53,224 nucleotides of DNA from Alphaproteobacteria bacterium. GTDB lineage: Bacteria > Pseudomonadota > Alphaproteobacteria > Rhodospirillales > Magnetospirillaceae. How positions within the stretch are numbered: the first letter of the stretch is position 1; every line of letters begins with the position of its first letter. A program made the translations under genes and the position numbers. Under the pieces are notes generated by a model. That model worked only from the letters and a program-made list of their open reading frames with translations. It did not search any database and was not told the DNA's origin. Positions 7,683 through 16,272 of this stretch are shown here, one piece after another. Where the stretch lies: the NCBI GenBank assembly GCA_021325215.1, contig JAJPHO010000045.1, positions 1 through 53,224 of the forward strand. Direction: 5' to 3'.

Positions 7683-10364
7683 CTAACGGTAAGCCGTGTG
7701 AGCACCTTTGGCTATTTCCTGAATCTGCTTCAGCAGCCCGGCCACATCCTCTGGAGCGCGCGGCTGCGGCGTCGGCGGCGCAGGATAACGCTGCTGAACC
7801 TCCACCACCTCGTCCACAACGGAGGCGGCCGCGGCCTCCGCCTCTTCTCGCGTCGCTCCTGCAGATCGCTCGATGGCTTCGAGATCCGCACGCACCTCAG
7901 CGGTCCAACCGCCATTGTCGGGACCGGGGTCATAGTCGAAATCAACCGCCTGCGGAGAGATCTCGGGCTGTGGCTCCGGCACCAGCTCCGTCCACGCGCT
8001 TCCGCCGGCCGCATCACCAACCCAATCCGATGCCGCTTGCTGACCTGGCGCACATAGAGATTCGCGCAGCGCGGCCGCAATCTCATCAGCCAGACTCAGC
8101 TTCTGATGACCGAGGACCTGGTCGAACACATCACTGGCGTCTAAGACGGCATCACCCAGATCGGCGTGGTGTTCATCGTCCGCCGCCGGCCGCCCGCCGT
8201 CCACGCCATCAGCGCTCCAACCAAGCCCAGCCTGACGCTGCCCGCCAGCATCTTGCTCCATAGCCTGCTGTTGGGCTTCTGGCGCGCCGTTGGCGCTCCC
8301 CTGTTCTGCTGGAGCAGCTGGCGACGGTCCGGCCAACCCCTGGCGCAAGGTGTTCACCTTGTCCTGCAGCGGCTTATCCTGCGCGGCCAGCGCAAGGCCG
8401 GCGCACAGGACAGGTGACAGTCCGACCTTCTTTCCCACCGCGAAGCCGCCCATCAGCGACTTGATCTCGACACTGGTCTCACACCGCGGCGCCGCGCCGG
8501 TGGCGCTCCATTCGTCGCTGCGCATCTTGTCGGTGAGCTTCCGCACCTCAATCGCGGACGCCGTATCCACCTTCGATCCGAGATAGGCACTGACCTGCAG
8601 GAACTTGCCGACCCGGAGATAACGCACCGACGGGACGTTCGCATAAAACATCCGGGCCCGCACCAGGCGAGCGCCATAGGTGATGTGGACCTGACCCTCG
8701 ACCTGGTCACGGATGTCCAGCCATTCCGCGCGCAGGCGGCGCTGGATCGTAGCGTCGTTGCGATCATAATAGGGCGACAGCAAGGAATTCTGCGGCGACG
8801 AGAACCCCGCCGACTCGGTCACGAAGGCTTCTCCGACAGATTTCTCGAAGAGGTCTCGCGTCTCGCCCGGGTCGGTAAGCTTGCCCCAGATCTGGAAGTT
8901 GGCGTTGCCGATCAGCGAATAGACCGCCTCGCCGATGCGCTTGCCCATGGCCGGCACGTCCTGGGCGGCGAACAGCAGCATGTAACCCAGGCTGCGCGCC
9001 TGGGCAGCCATGACGTCCATACCCGCGACGGCGTAATAGCCGACCTCGTCGAAGATCACCGGATAGGGGCTGGGCGAATTGGTCGGCTTGTTCTCGATCA
9101 CCTCGCGGACGTCGCCCTCGACATCCGAACCGAGGGTCGAGCCCATCATCGCCTTTAGATTGGCGACCACGATCTTGCCGAGATTGGCCAGCTCGTCCGG
9201 CGACGTCGCCAGCGCCGGCAGCAGCACCACCAGGATGCGGCGGCGCAACACGATGTCGCGCATATCGATGTCGGCGAACTGGGTACGGAAGATGTTCGCG
9301 TAGTCCTCGCTCAGCGAGCTCAGGGCGCGCGTCATCTGCATGGTCAGGAAGTTATGCTGTTCGCGGCAGGTCGACAGATCCGGCCCCTGCTTTCCGGGCT
9401 GCTGTGGCTTGGCCTGGCCTTCGTCATCGAAGGCGTCGTCGACGAAGCCGGGCAGTTCCTCGAGATAGGCGCGCAGCGGCAGCCGCAGCGCCTCGGGCAG
9501 ATCCTGGCGGCGCGACATCTTGATGATCTCGGCAAGCGGCAGGTGCGCGCGGATGACGCCGGCGTCCAGCAGCAGCCCCTTGTTGTCGCGCAGCCAATGC
9601 AACGGCGGCATCGTCGCGTAGATCAGGCCGACCGCGCGATCCTTCCACATCGCGTCACCCCCGGCCTCGGCCATCAACGACACCAGCAACTCAGCGGACT
9701 GTTTCCAACCGCCGAACGCGAAGGGATTGAGGGTGTTCGAGGTCGCCGGGGCGCCGCTCTCCTTCGGCAGATAGTTCAGAATTCGGACGTCATCCTCGCG
9801 GCCGAAGCGGCGCGCGAGCGAATAGACCGATTGCCAAAGGCCGGTGTCGGCTTTGCCGTCGACGATGATGAAGCCGGATCCCCAGCACAGGGCGTTGACC
9901 AGCAGGCTCTTGATGCCTTCCGACTTGCCGGCGCCGGTGGTGCCCAAATAGAGCGCGTGCGTACGTGCATCGCTGTCGTTGATCCAGATCTCCGCCCCGG
10001 TGCGGCGATCGTTACCGACATACATGATGCCGCGCGCCTTGCGCGGCGCGCTGGTGCCTGGGTCGAGATCACCGAAATCCAGGCAATCGGCCTGCTGAGG
10101 CATCTTCAATGGAAGCCGCTGGCGTTTTCCCTGATGGCGGAACCAGGTCCAATAAAAGCCCCCGACCAGCAGCAGAATGTCAGCGAAGGCGCCGACATCG
10201 GACGACGCCATGATGACGGCGCCGGCGATAGCGAAAGCGATCGCCGCCGTGGTCGGGTCGCGGGCGCCGTCGGCGAATTGTTGCCCAAGAGGTCGGGTCT
10301 CTCGGACGATGTCCGAAAGCCCATATTCTTGCTTTTCCTCTAAACCACGGATCTGCTGGACCAT
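7683..10364 (-). CDS. dotL: DotL/IcmO/TrbC type IV coupling protein
   Basis: 893 aa. This coupling ATPase receives substrates and passes them to the secretion channel. Two membrane segments lie near residues 40-75; Walker A GTTGAGKS is at residues 141-148 after the typical THALYL strand; Walker B is VIFDEVGYY near residue 440. DEVGYYAV and the following QARSLGYM are typical of DotL/TrbC. It is followed by a proline- and acid-rich C-terminal tail of roughly 250 residues after the ATPase core. In Legionella the DotL tail is the docking site for IcmS/IcmW, LvgA and DotN, and those adaptor genes are also in this window, so the tail may have that role. It is the last gene of the coupling operon. 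Confidence 0.92.
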   Translation of the reverse strand: MVQQIRGLEEKQEYGLSDIVRETRPLGQQFADGARDPTTAAIAFAIAGAVIMASSDVGAFADILLLVGGFYWTWFRHQGKRQRLPLKMPQQADCLDFGDLDPGTSAPRKARGIMYVGNDRRTGAEIWINDSDARTHALYLGTTGAGKSEGIKSLLVNALCWGSGFIIVDGKADTGLWQSVYSLARRFGREDDVRILNYLPKESGAPATSNTLNPFAFGGWKQSAELLVSLMAEAGGDAMWKDRAVGLIYATMPPLHWLRDNKGLLLDAGVIRAHLPLAEIIKMSRRQDLPEALRLPLRAYLEELPGFVDDAFDDEGQAKPQQPGKQGPDLSTCREQHNFLTMQMTRALSSLSEDYANIFRTQFADIDMRDIVLRRRILVVLLPALATSPDELANLGKIVVANLKAMMGSTLGSDVEGDVREVIENKPTNSPSPYPVIFDEVGYYAVAGMDVMAAQARSLGYMLLFAAQDVPAMGKRIGEAVYSLIGNANFQIWGKLTDPGETRDLFEKSVGEAFVTESAGFSSPQNSLLSPYYDRNDATIQRRLRAEWLDIRDQVEGQVHITYGARLVRARMFYANVPSVRYLRVGKFLQVSAYLGSKVDTASAIEVRKLTDKMRSDEWSATGAAPRCETSVEIKSLMGGFAVGKKVGLSPVLCAGLALAAQDKPLQDKVNTLRQGLAGPSPAAPAEQGSANGAPEAQQQAMEQDAGGQRQAGLGWSADGVDGGRPAADDEHHADLGDAVLDASDVFDQVLGHQKLSLADEIAAALRESLCAPGQQAASDWVGDAAGGSAWTELVPEPQPEISPQAVDFDYDPGPDNGGWTAEVRADLEAIERSAGATREEAEAAAASVVDEVVEVQQRYPAPPTPQPRAPEDVAGLLKQIQEIAKGAHTAYR

Positions 10365-10382
10365 GGACTTATTCGCCCTGGC

Positions 10383-11006
10383 TCACCGCGGCGGATCGCC
10401 ACCGTCATCGGGCAGAACCTGGTCGGCCTCCACCACGGTGCCTCGCGGCATCTCAATGAACTGGGGTACCGAATCGGGCGCCTGCGCCGCCGTCTGGACA
10501 GGGGGAGCGTAAGGCTGCGCCGCTCTGAACGCCTGCGGCGCAGGCGCAGCCGGCGCCACCTGGGCGACAGCCGCAGGAGCCCGCGCACCGGCGGCGGTGG
10601 TGCCGGTGGTGGCCGACGACTTCGACGAAGCGAAACCGATCCCCGCCGACACCGCGATGAAGAGTGCCACGCAGCTGGCCGCACCGTAGGCGAAAGCGCG
10701 CGACGCAGACTTCGACGCAGCGCTCCGCCGGCCGGCCTTCTCCATCGCCTCCGAGACACTTTCATAAAGGGCGTCGGCGCGTCGGACGTCCTCGCCCTCG
10801 AAAATCCCCAGCATCACCGGATCGGACAACCGGCCACCGGTGCGCAGCCCCACGGTGGCGCGGCCGGGACTTTGCCTGTCCAACTCCAGCGATACCGCAA
10901 GGGTGTCAGCGCGGCCCAGATCGACGGAGGTCATCCGCCGCATGTGGCTGTCGTGGACCTTGATAGTCATCACCTTCCCGGTGACGGAAACGTCAGACAG
11001 TTCCAT
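10383..11006 (-). CDS. Membrane-anchored Pro/Ala-rich protein between DotM and DotL
   Basis: 207 aa. It has a cytosolic N-terminal domain (about residues 1-85, strand-rich), one membrane segment around AYGAASCVALFIAVSAGIGF (about residue 125) and a periplasmic Ala/Pro/Gln-rich tail ending near PRGTVVEADQVLPDDGG. I recognise no family. In R64 the gene between trbA (dotM) and trbC (dotL) is trbB, a thioredoxin-fold protein; this one has no thioredoxin motif, and the DsbC-like gene here lies upstream of dotA. The start overlaps the dotM stop by 14 bases. Location suggests a coupling-complex subunit. Confidence 0.65.
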   Translation of the reverse strand: MELSDVSVTGKVMTIKVHDSHMRRMTSVDLGRADTLAVSLELDRQSPGRATVGLRTGGRLSDPVMLGIFEGEDVRRADALYESVSEAMEKAGRRSAASKSASRAFAYGAASCVALFIAVSAGIGFASSKSSATTGTTAAGARAPAAVAQVAPAAPAPQAFRAAQPYAPPVQTAAQAPDSVPQFIEMPRGTVVEADQVLPDDGGDPPR

Positions 11007-12165
11007 TTGTCATCTCGCTTGCAAGAGTAGGAATTTTCGCTTGGGTTTTGTCGAGATAGCTCTGCAGGGAATCGACCGCGGCGTCAGTCCGCGGTCTGCG
11101 GATCGCCCGCTCCTCGAGCGTCTCCGACCGGAAATGAGCCATCACGCCGGCCGCCTCAGCGGAGAAGGCCTGGCCGCCGAGGGTATTCAGCGGATACCAG
11201 AGGCGCCGGTCCTTGGGCTTCAGCCACAAAAACCAGGCCGACGCCAGCACCCCGCCTCGTTCCCAAGACCAGGAGAGGAGCCCCAGCATGGCCGTGGACT
11301 CGAAGCCGTGCTTTTGCATGATCGCGAGCGCTGGCTTCATCAGCTTCTCGTCGGCCAGGTAATGGTCCAACCGCCGGTTCCAGAACTTGACCTTCTGATC
11401 GTAGACGAACCCTTTCCAGCGCCCCTCCGGGCGCCCCGTCCACCACACCGAGAGGGTGCCCAGCCATTCGCGGCATTCGCTGCGGCGCCGCGCACCTTGA
11501 AGAGCAAAGGCGGCGACCAGCCCCTGGACATGGCGTGGCATGTGGCCAATTCCCCGCCAGCGGGCGCCCAGCTGCTTATCGAACTCAGTTCGCGCGGCGC
11601 TCCGGTTCAGCTTCCGATTCTCGACGCCGATCCGATAGAACGCGATCCACTCTTCCGGCAACAACGCCTCCGCCCAACGCTCCAGCGTATCCGGCATCGG
11701 CTCACCCGGCCCTCTGGTCTTCTTTGACGGATTGTCGTTCACGATCGGCGTGATGACCTTCCAGACCTTCGATTGAAAATCGATCAGCGATTCCAAGGTA
11801 TGAACCCGCTGCCACCGAATCGACGGCGCGAACATGAACGCCCAGAACGCCATACCGAGGAAGAGCACTCCGACGAACCAGCGCAACACGCTGCCGACCG
11901 CCCTGGACATCGCCAGCAGATCGTCGAAGGTTACGTCGGCAGGATTCATTCTGGCGATGCCGGCCCGGACCGGGTCGAGGGAGTGAGTCACCAATCCGAC
12001 ACACCACAGCTCGGCCAGTTTGAATTGCATGACGGCGCCCGAAATTGACTCGTGCCCCGTCTGCCACGCCACCCAAACCATGCCAATGACCATTAACCCC
12101 GCCAGGATGGCGTGCCACAGCCCGTTACCGGACGAATCCCCTCCGCCTTGCTCCCCCTGACTCAT
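10993..12165 (-). CDS. dotM: DotM/IcmP/TrbA coupling-complex protein
   Basis: 390 aa. DotM partners DotL in the inner membrane. An N-terminal membrane segment lies near residues 17-37, and another near 95-115 (FVGVLFLGMAFWAFMFAPSI). The soluble C-terminal domain carries typical family signatures: MLGLLSWSWERGGVLASAWF and then LWYPLNTLGGQAFSAEAAGV near residue 325. The ATG overlaps the transglycosylase stop as ATGA. The order DotM, small membrane protein, DotL parallels trbA-trbB-trbC of IncI plasmids. Confidence 0.9.
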   Translation of the reverse strand: MSQGEQGGGDSSGNGLWHAILAGLMVIGMVWVAWQTGHESISGAVMQFKLAELWCVGLVTHSLDPVRAGIARMNPADVTFDDLLAMSRAVGSVLRWFVGVLFLGMAFWAFMFAPSIRWQRVHTLESLIDFQSKVWKVITPIVNDNPSKKTRGPGEPMPDTLERWAEALLPEEWIAFYRIGVENRKLNRSAARTEFDKQLGARWRGIGHMPRHVQGLVAAFALQGARRRSECREWLGTLSVWWTGRPEGRWKGFVYDQKVKFWNRRLDHYLADEKLMKPALAIMQKHGFESTAMLGLLSWSWERGGVLASAWFLWLKPKDRRLWYPLNTLGGQAFSAEAAGVMAHFRSETLEERAIRRPRTDAAVDSLQSYLDKTQAKIPTLASEMTNGTV

Positions 12166-12572
12166 GCTGCCCCCGACTTCAGACGCTTCAGCGCCTGGAG
12201 AAATTTCAGCAGATAAGGGATGCCAAATTTCGGGTTCGCGGAATGATATCGAGCCACCCCACCAAGCCGGCTGCCTGCTTCATCCGTCCCCTTACGCAGC
12301 ACGTAGGCGGCGACTGTGACATTGATGCAGGGGTCATCGCGGATCAGCTTGTAGGCCGTACCGTAATCGACACCCCACGCCGCGGCGCGCTCAGGCACCC
12401 AGATCGTGTTGATCTGCCAAATGCCGAGATCCTTGGTTCCGTTGGTGTTCGGGCTCTCGAGCCCGGGCCGACCACCTTCGACCACCATGATCCCGACCAG
12501 ATCCTCCGCAGGAACGTGGTGGACCATGCTCGCCGCAACCAGGCAGGACGCCAGGGTGCCCGACAGACTCAT
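12162..12572 (-). CDS. Lytic transglycosylase (SLT/VirB1-like)
   Basis: 136 aa. It cleaves peptidoglycan so that the secretion apparatus can span the wall. An N-terminal hydrophobic stretch (SLSGTLASCLVAASMVHHV) may be a signal peptide. The catalytic glutamate is in MVVEGGRPG (about residue 32), followed by the substrate-groove motif KDLGIWQIN and a C-terminal AAYVLRKGTDEAG...ARYHSANP, as in SLT-fold proteins. It overlaps the genes on both sides by four bases. In R64 the comparable enzyme, PilT, is in the pilus operon; here it sits in the coupling operon. Confidence 0.82.
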   Translation of the reverse strand: MSLSGTLASCLVAASMVHHVPAEDLVGIMVVEGGRPGLESPNTNGTKDLGIWQINTIWVPERAAAWGVDYGTAYKLIRDDPCINVTVAAYVLRKGTDEAGSRLGGVARYHSANPKFGIPYLLKFLQALKRLKSGAA

Positions 12573-13420
12573 GGCGGCGCATCCTCGCCGGCCATGCCGA
12601 GGGCTAGCCCGGTCTCAACCAGCAGCGCCAAACACTCTTCGACGGGTTTCCAGACGACCGCCAGGTCACTGGGCACAACCCCACCGTAAATGCCCAACTC
12701 GAATTGACGATCAGCTTCCACATAGTGCGAATGCGAATAGAACTTCGCCGCCGCCGCAAGCAGCGCCACACGCGCCTTCGGCTCCTGCGCGCCAACGGCA
12801 GCGGCCGCCGGCTTCACCAGGGCGTCCAGCCGCTCCGCCACATGGCGGACCAATTGCGCAGGCTCCCATCCCAGCGGCGAACGTTGCACGGCAGCGACAA
12901 CGGGCGACAGCGCCGCCCAAAGATCCAACTGCCCATCGGCATGGTGACTGATCAGCCCGCTACCGGCCCCCTCACACGCGGAAAGTGCCGGAATCAGCAC
13001 CTCGCCGATCTGCGCCAGCGGCGTCTCAGGGTTCTCCTGAAAAACCTCCCCGATCACGCCTGCGGCCAGTTGGGCGCATCGCCAGCGGATCGGATCGTCA
13101 ACCGTCTCCCATCGCGCGCCGATCGCCTCAGCCATCTGCCGGCCCAGCCTGCCGGTCCATTCAGCCAGCTCCCACACGCGCTGCAGACGCTCCTCGAGCG
13201 GAAGGTCGGAAAGCGTCAATGCTGCTTTAATCAGTGGCTCACCGAGCCCCTCCCACAGATCCAGCGTCGGCGATGCCGCATGGACGGTGGCGGGCGCCGC
13301 AGGGACCTGGCCTTGGCCTTCCTCGATCGCCTCGAAAAAGTCGGGAGGGAGACCGTCGACATCGCCCCCATCACCGGTCAACGCGTCCAGCACCCGCTCC
13401 TGCGGGAGAGGTCCGTTCAT
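12569..13420 (-). CDS. Hypothetical helical protein between IcmS-like and transglycosylase
   Basis: 283 aa, soluble, almost entirely helical, no signal peptide or membrane segment. It is acidic at the N-terminus, with Leu- and Ala-rich helices such as LPLEERLQRVWELAEWTGRL and VALLAAAAKFYSHSHYVEAD. I recognise no family. It is coupled on both sides by ATGA overlaps, to the IcmS-like gene upstream and the transglycosylase downstream, so it is made together with the coupling complex. By position it could be an adaptor of the LvgA kind or a DotL-tail partner; that is inference only. Confidence 0.6.
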   Translation of the reverse strand: MNGPLPQERVLDALTGDGGDVDGLPPDFFEAIEEGQGQVPAAPATVHAASPTLDLWEGLGEPLIKAALTLSDLPLEERLQRVWELAEWTGRLGRQMAEAIGARWETVDDPIRWRCAQLAAGVIGEVFQENPETPLAQIGEVLIPALSACEGAGSGLISHHADGQLDLWAALSPVVAAVQRSPLGWEPAQLVRHVAERLDALVKPAAAAVGAQEPKARVALLAAAAKFYSHSHYVEADRQFELGIYGGVVPSDLAVVWKPVEECLALLVETGLALGMAGEDAPP

Positions 13421-13851
13421 CGCGGCGCTCGGGCTATAACAGCGGCAAAATCGAACCCGACATCGAGCGGCAGATACCGCTGATATTCGGATTCGAAGCG
13501 GGCCACCATGCTGTCGATCGCGATCGTGGGGCTATTCTCGCCCCCAGCGCTCTCCGCGGCAAAAGTCATGCAGGCAAGAAGGCCCGACATTGGCATCGCC
13601 AATGGTTCCCGCACCGTGACGCCCAAGGCCGTGCCAGGCTCCTCATTCAGGACGAGGCCGATCTGTTTGGAGGTGACCTTGTTCCAGATCATGTCGGCTT
13701 CCAGCAGCCACATCGGCAAAAAGCCTTCCGCCGCCGCCAATGCGGTGACGGGTATGACTTGCCCTTCGAAGGTCATCGGCGGCAATGCCCTGGTCAGCAC
13801 CTGCTCCCAGAGAATCGACAGCCGGGGGATGTTTGCGTTCTCGCTTGCCAT
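13417..13851 (-). CDS. icmS: IcmS-like secretion chaperone
   Basis: 144 aa. In Legionella IcmS pairs with IcmW on the DotL tail to present protein substrates. This sequence follows the remembered IcmS pattern: an EGFLP element followed by AD (IcmS: TGLLP then AD), then GLVLNEEPGTALGVTV (IcmS: a GL-x-E-GALLGIRV strand), then PMSGLLACMTFA (IcmS: LRLLCMTDV). It is small, soluble and acidic, as expected for a chaperone. The start ATG at 13851 has a weak ribosome site and lies about 10 bases from the GGTACC element. It leads the coupling operon. The identification is by eye and should be tested by a profile search. Confidence 0.65.
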   Translation of the reverse strand: MASENANIPRLSILWEQVLTRALPPMTFEGQVIPVTALAAAEGFLPMWLLEADMIWNKVTSKQIGLVLNEEPGTALGVTVREPLAMPMSGLLACMTFAAESAGGENSPTIAIDSMVARFESEYQRYLPLDVGFDFAAVIARAPR

Positions 13852-13880
13852 GCTGTAAAAGGTACCGTATGCGAAACATA
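13850..13880. promoter_or_regulatory. GGTACC-centred palindromic operator/promoter element, copy A
   Basis: GGTACC is at 13861-13866, with GTATGCGAAACAT to its right and TGTAAAA to its left. On the plus strand a plausible promoter is TTGCCA (13845-13850) with a 17-base spacer to TATGCG. On the minus side the element abuts the icmS start codon. It lies between divergent icmS and the gene at 13956. Confidence 0.6.
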
Positions 13881-13955
13881 CATGCAACCTTATCGGCACC
13901 CGCCAAACGCTTTCTCGAATGGGCCGCGACCCGCGTTGCCCGCCAGGAAGCTGTC

Positions 13956-14375
13956 ATGGACAAGCCGGATCAGCGTACTGTCCTTCTCGGACTTCGAGAT
14001 GTGGCGACGCGCAGAATGGCCGTTGGTTTCGACGGCCCCACCCCGGTCCTGGCCCTGCAGGCCACCGACTTTGACGCCATCACCGGAATCGCCTGGCTGG
14101 GCGTCGACGCCGACGGTTTCGAAAACGACGCCGCCCTGCTCCTCGTTTCCGAAACACGATCAGGCGATGGCGCTGGTTCGAACAACCTGATCCTTCGTAT
14201 CCCCGGCACGCCGGCGGCGATGATCCCGGTCCTCGCCGAGGGCATCACCCGGTCTGGATATCTGGACGTGAGAAAGATGCGGGTCAGCTTCGCTCGAGCC
14301 GGCGTGATCGACGAAACCGCCGAGCCCGTGCGGATTCCCTACCGACCGTACGTCGGCACTTCCGACGAAGACTGA
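13956..14375 (+). CDS. Hypothetical protein, 139 aa
   Basis: Not recognised. It is a soluble, strand-rich protein without signal or membrane segment. Two candidate starts exist: the ATG at 13956, with AGGA seven bases upstream, and an in-frame ATG at 13869 inside the shared GGTACC element; I prefer 13956. It is divergent from icmS and would be co-regulated with the coupling operon through the element between them. It converges on the gene ending at 14405. Confidence 0.55.
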   Translation: MDKPDQRTVLLGLRDVATRRMAVGFDGPTPVLALQATDFDAITGIAWLGVDADGFENDAALLLVSETRSGDGAGSNNLILRIPGTPAAMIPVLAEGITRSGYLDVRKMRVSFARAGVIDETAEPVRIPYRPYVGTSDED

Positions 14376-14404
14376 CGCCTCAGCGCGAGCACCCGCAATG
14401 CAAC

Positions 14405-15013
14405 TTACTCGGGAAGGTCAGCTGGAAGGTGAATTTTCGCTGTTGGGTCATCCAGGCATTCGATTCTCGTTATATTTCGCGAACGGAAGAGGGTCCCGAC
14501 TTGCAGAAAGCCACGCTCACTCCGCACGGGATAGGCGATGATATCGAGATGCTCAAATTCCGGTTCTGCGTGCAGTCTCGTGATCAACTCCGGCCGGTCG
14601 ACCACAAACTGGTTCGTACGCCCCATCAGAACGCCTTCGGTGCTGCCGTCCGCCGCCACCACGCCGAGATAGTTCTTCCACTTCTGCAGAATGAGATTCT
14701 CGATGTCACCAGTGATTCTGGTGAAATTGAGGTATCGGTGTTCCGGCAGCTCGGCCAACGTAACTCTGCCTCCTCGAGGCCCGATATCGACAGAGATAGT
14801 TACCGCGACCAGATGCAGGCCAGCCGCTTCCGCCGCTGTGCGTCGACGCGACATCTCCGCCAAGGTATCGCGGTAGCCGAACAACATGGTTAGGGCAGAT
14901 GGCGCTGGTTTGACATCGCCAGGGAGTTCGATATTTCCGAGCGTAAGATCCCAAGGACGAGGGCCTTGCTCGCGGCTGATTATTATATATCCGTTGAGAG
15001 ACGCTTCCGCCAT
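14405..15013 (-). CDS. Hypothetical protein, 202 aa
   Basis: Not recognised. It is soluble, of mixed helix and strand, with no signal peptide. The N-terminus MAEASLNGYIIISREQG lies directly downstream of a tandem 21-bp repeat whose proximal copy ends only four bases before the ATG on this strand. That leaves no room for a Shine-Dalgarno, so it may be read from a very short leader. Divergent from the HTH gene at 15177. Confidence 0.55.
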   Translation of the reverse strand: MAEASLNGYIIISREQGPRPWDLTLGNIELPGDVKPAPSALTMLFGYRDTLAEMSRRRTAAEAAGLHLVAVTISVDIGPRGGRVTLAELPEHRYLNFTRITGDIENLILQKWKNYLGVVAADGSTEGVLMGRTNQFVVDRPELITRLHAEPEFEHLDIIAYPVRSERGFLQVGTLFRSRNITRIECLDDPTAKIHLPADLPE

Positions 15014-15017
15014 GAAA

Positions 15018-15059
15018 CCCTATACCGTCTTGAGTTCACCCTATACCGTCTTGAGTTCA
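15018..15059. repeat. Perfect 21-bp tandem direct repeat in a divergent promoter region
   Basis: Two identical, immediately adjacent 21-bp units (15018-15038 and 15039-15059). On the minus strand each contains ACTCAAG then GGTATAGGG, so a -10-like TATAGG recurs every 21 bp, two helical turns. It lies just upstream of the minus-strand gene at 15013 and within the divergent region shared with the HTH gene at 15177. Probably an operator or a duplicated promoter. Confidence 0.7.
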
Positions 15060-15176
15060 CATGCTGTAATAGCATCCGAAAACGCATTTTGGGAAGACGG
15101 TTATCCTCTAATGTCTTCTGCTCGCCTCTTAAACCAATAGTTGAAATACCTGCCCAGGGTATATCGGAGATTCACG

Positions 15177-15737
15177 ATGAACGCCACCGCGCCCCTTCCG
15201 CCCTTGTCTCTCATGGACCCGGATCGCCCTGTCACTCCGCGGGATCTGGAGCGGCTGCGCCAGCGCCTGGGCCTCAATATCCGCGACTTTCAATGGGTCT
15301 TCGGCATTCGAATGGATAAGTGGTCTCAGATGCTGAAGAAGATGGACGAGCCGGTCTCCGATCCGTCGATCGCCATCTGGGCCCGCATGCTGAGCACCTA
15401 TCCCGAACTCTGCCCGACGCCCCCAGAGCCGACTCCGGACGAGATGTACGACACTATCACCGCCCTGCCCCAATACAAGGATTTGCCCCATCGCGTCTTC
15501 GCGGCCATGTTTGGCCGTGACGCGACCTCGGCGCATCGCTGGCTCCAACAGGGCCAGCAGGCCGGGCCGGTGGCGCGGCGGCTGTTCGTCGGCCTGCAGA
15601 CACTCATCAAGATGAAGAAGGGCGAAGCCGTCGAAGCTTGGCAGGAACAGGTCAGCATCGAGGCCCGGGCTCGAAACCTGCCGAATGTCTGGCAGGAGGG
15701 GCTTTGGGGTCAGCGTGGGACCAAGGACGATGAATGA
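15177..15737 (+). CDS. Putative regulator with helix-turn-helix-like segments
   Basis: 186 aa. An N-terminal HTH-like segment lies at about residues 20-70: TPRDLERLRQRLGLNIRDF followed by a recognition-like helix. A second similar segment is at about residues 110-140 (VFAAMFGRDATSAHRWLQQG). The C-terminus is charged. No catalytic or membrane features are seen. GGAGA six bases before the ATG at 15177 supports the start. It sits beside the tandem 21-bp repeat and convergent with a second HTH regulator, so it is a candidate for controlling transfer genes. The HTH call is from pattern only. Confidence 0.55.
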   Translation: MNATAPLPPLSLMDPDRPVTPRDLERLRQRLGLNIRDFQWVFGIRMDKWSQMLKKMDEPVSDPSIAIWARMLSTYPELCPTPPEPTPDEMYDTITALPQYKDLPHRVFAAMFGRDATSAHRWLQQGQQAGPVARRLFVGLQTLIKMKKGEAVEAWQEQVSIEARARNLPNVWQEGLWGQRGTKDDE

Positions 15738-15751
15738 CCGCAGCGGCGGAG

Positions 15752-15780
15752 GCGGTGCTGATTAGCGCGATCAGCACCGC
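15752..15780. terminator. Bidirectional hairpin between convergent regulators
   Basis: An 11-bp perfect stem (15752-15762 with 15770-15780) and a 7-base loop, located between two convergent stop codons. There is no T-tract on either side, so it is a hairpin with a likely, not proven, terminator role. Confidence 0.5.
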
Positions 15781-15787
15781 TCACTCA

Positions 15788-16192
15788 TCAGTCTGAAGCG
15801 AGGCCCTTGGAAGCTGCTTTTACGAGACGAATACAGTCGTCACGCACATCCTCAGGCAGCGCCATGATTTCGCGGGCCAACGACAATGCCGCCTGCAAGC
15901 CGCGCTCGCTCTTCGGGATTTCTTCGTCGACCATCTCGGCGCAGCTGACACCATAAACGTGGGCGAGGACCACCACCTGGTCGAGGGTGACAGGGGCCAA
16001 GCCGCTCTCGATCTTGTGCAGATCCTCAGCCGAGATCTTCAGCAGACCGGAGACGATCACCTCCGACATGCCAGCCAGCTTCCGCCACCTCTTCAAGCGC
16101 GTCGCGACGGCGCGACGCACCCGATCGAGATCCGGCAGGCCCAAGCTGTCAGGCGACCAGGGACCACGCCGCAATTCGCTCATCAGCCCCAC
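15788..16192 (-). CDS. XRE-family helix-turn-helix transcriptional regulator
   Basis: 134 aa. A DNA-binding HTH of the XRE/cro type spans about residues 25-80: VATRLKRWRKLAGMSEVIV, then LLKISAEDLHKIESG and VTLDQVVVLAHVYGVSCAEM, the usual five-helix pattern. The C-terminal part has helices suited to dimerisation. The start is GTG at 16192, supported by GGAGG six bases upstream; an internal ATG at 16183 lacks a properly spaced site. It may regulate itself or transfer operons. It converges on the other HTH gene. Confidence 0.8.
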   Translation of the reverse strand: MGLMSELRRGPWSPDSLGLPDLDRVRRAVATRLKRWRKLAGMSEVIVSGLLKISAEDLHKIESGLAPVTLDQVVVLAHVYGVSCAEMVDEEIPKSERGLQAALSLAREIMALPEDVRDDCIRLVKAASKGLASD

Positions 16193-16272
16193 AAGCTTCC
16201 TCCGTATCGAATTGTTTGGTTAAAATCTCGGCGCTGTCGCCTCAGCACCGAGACCGGTTGATATTTCGTCGC

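Noticed and set aside
9354-10343. 329-residue plus-strand open frame
   Set aside because: Antisense to dotL including its Walker A region; no motifs or ribosome site.
13869-13955. Upstream ATG for the 139-aa gene
   Set aside because: It falls inside the shared regulatory element and lacks a Shine-Dalgarno; the ATG at 13956 has AGGA at proper distance.
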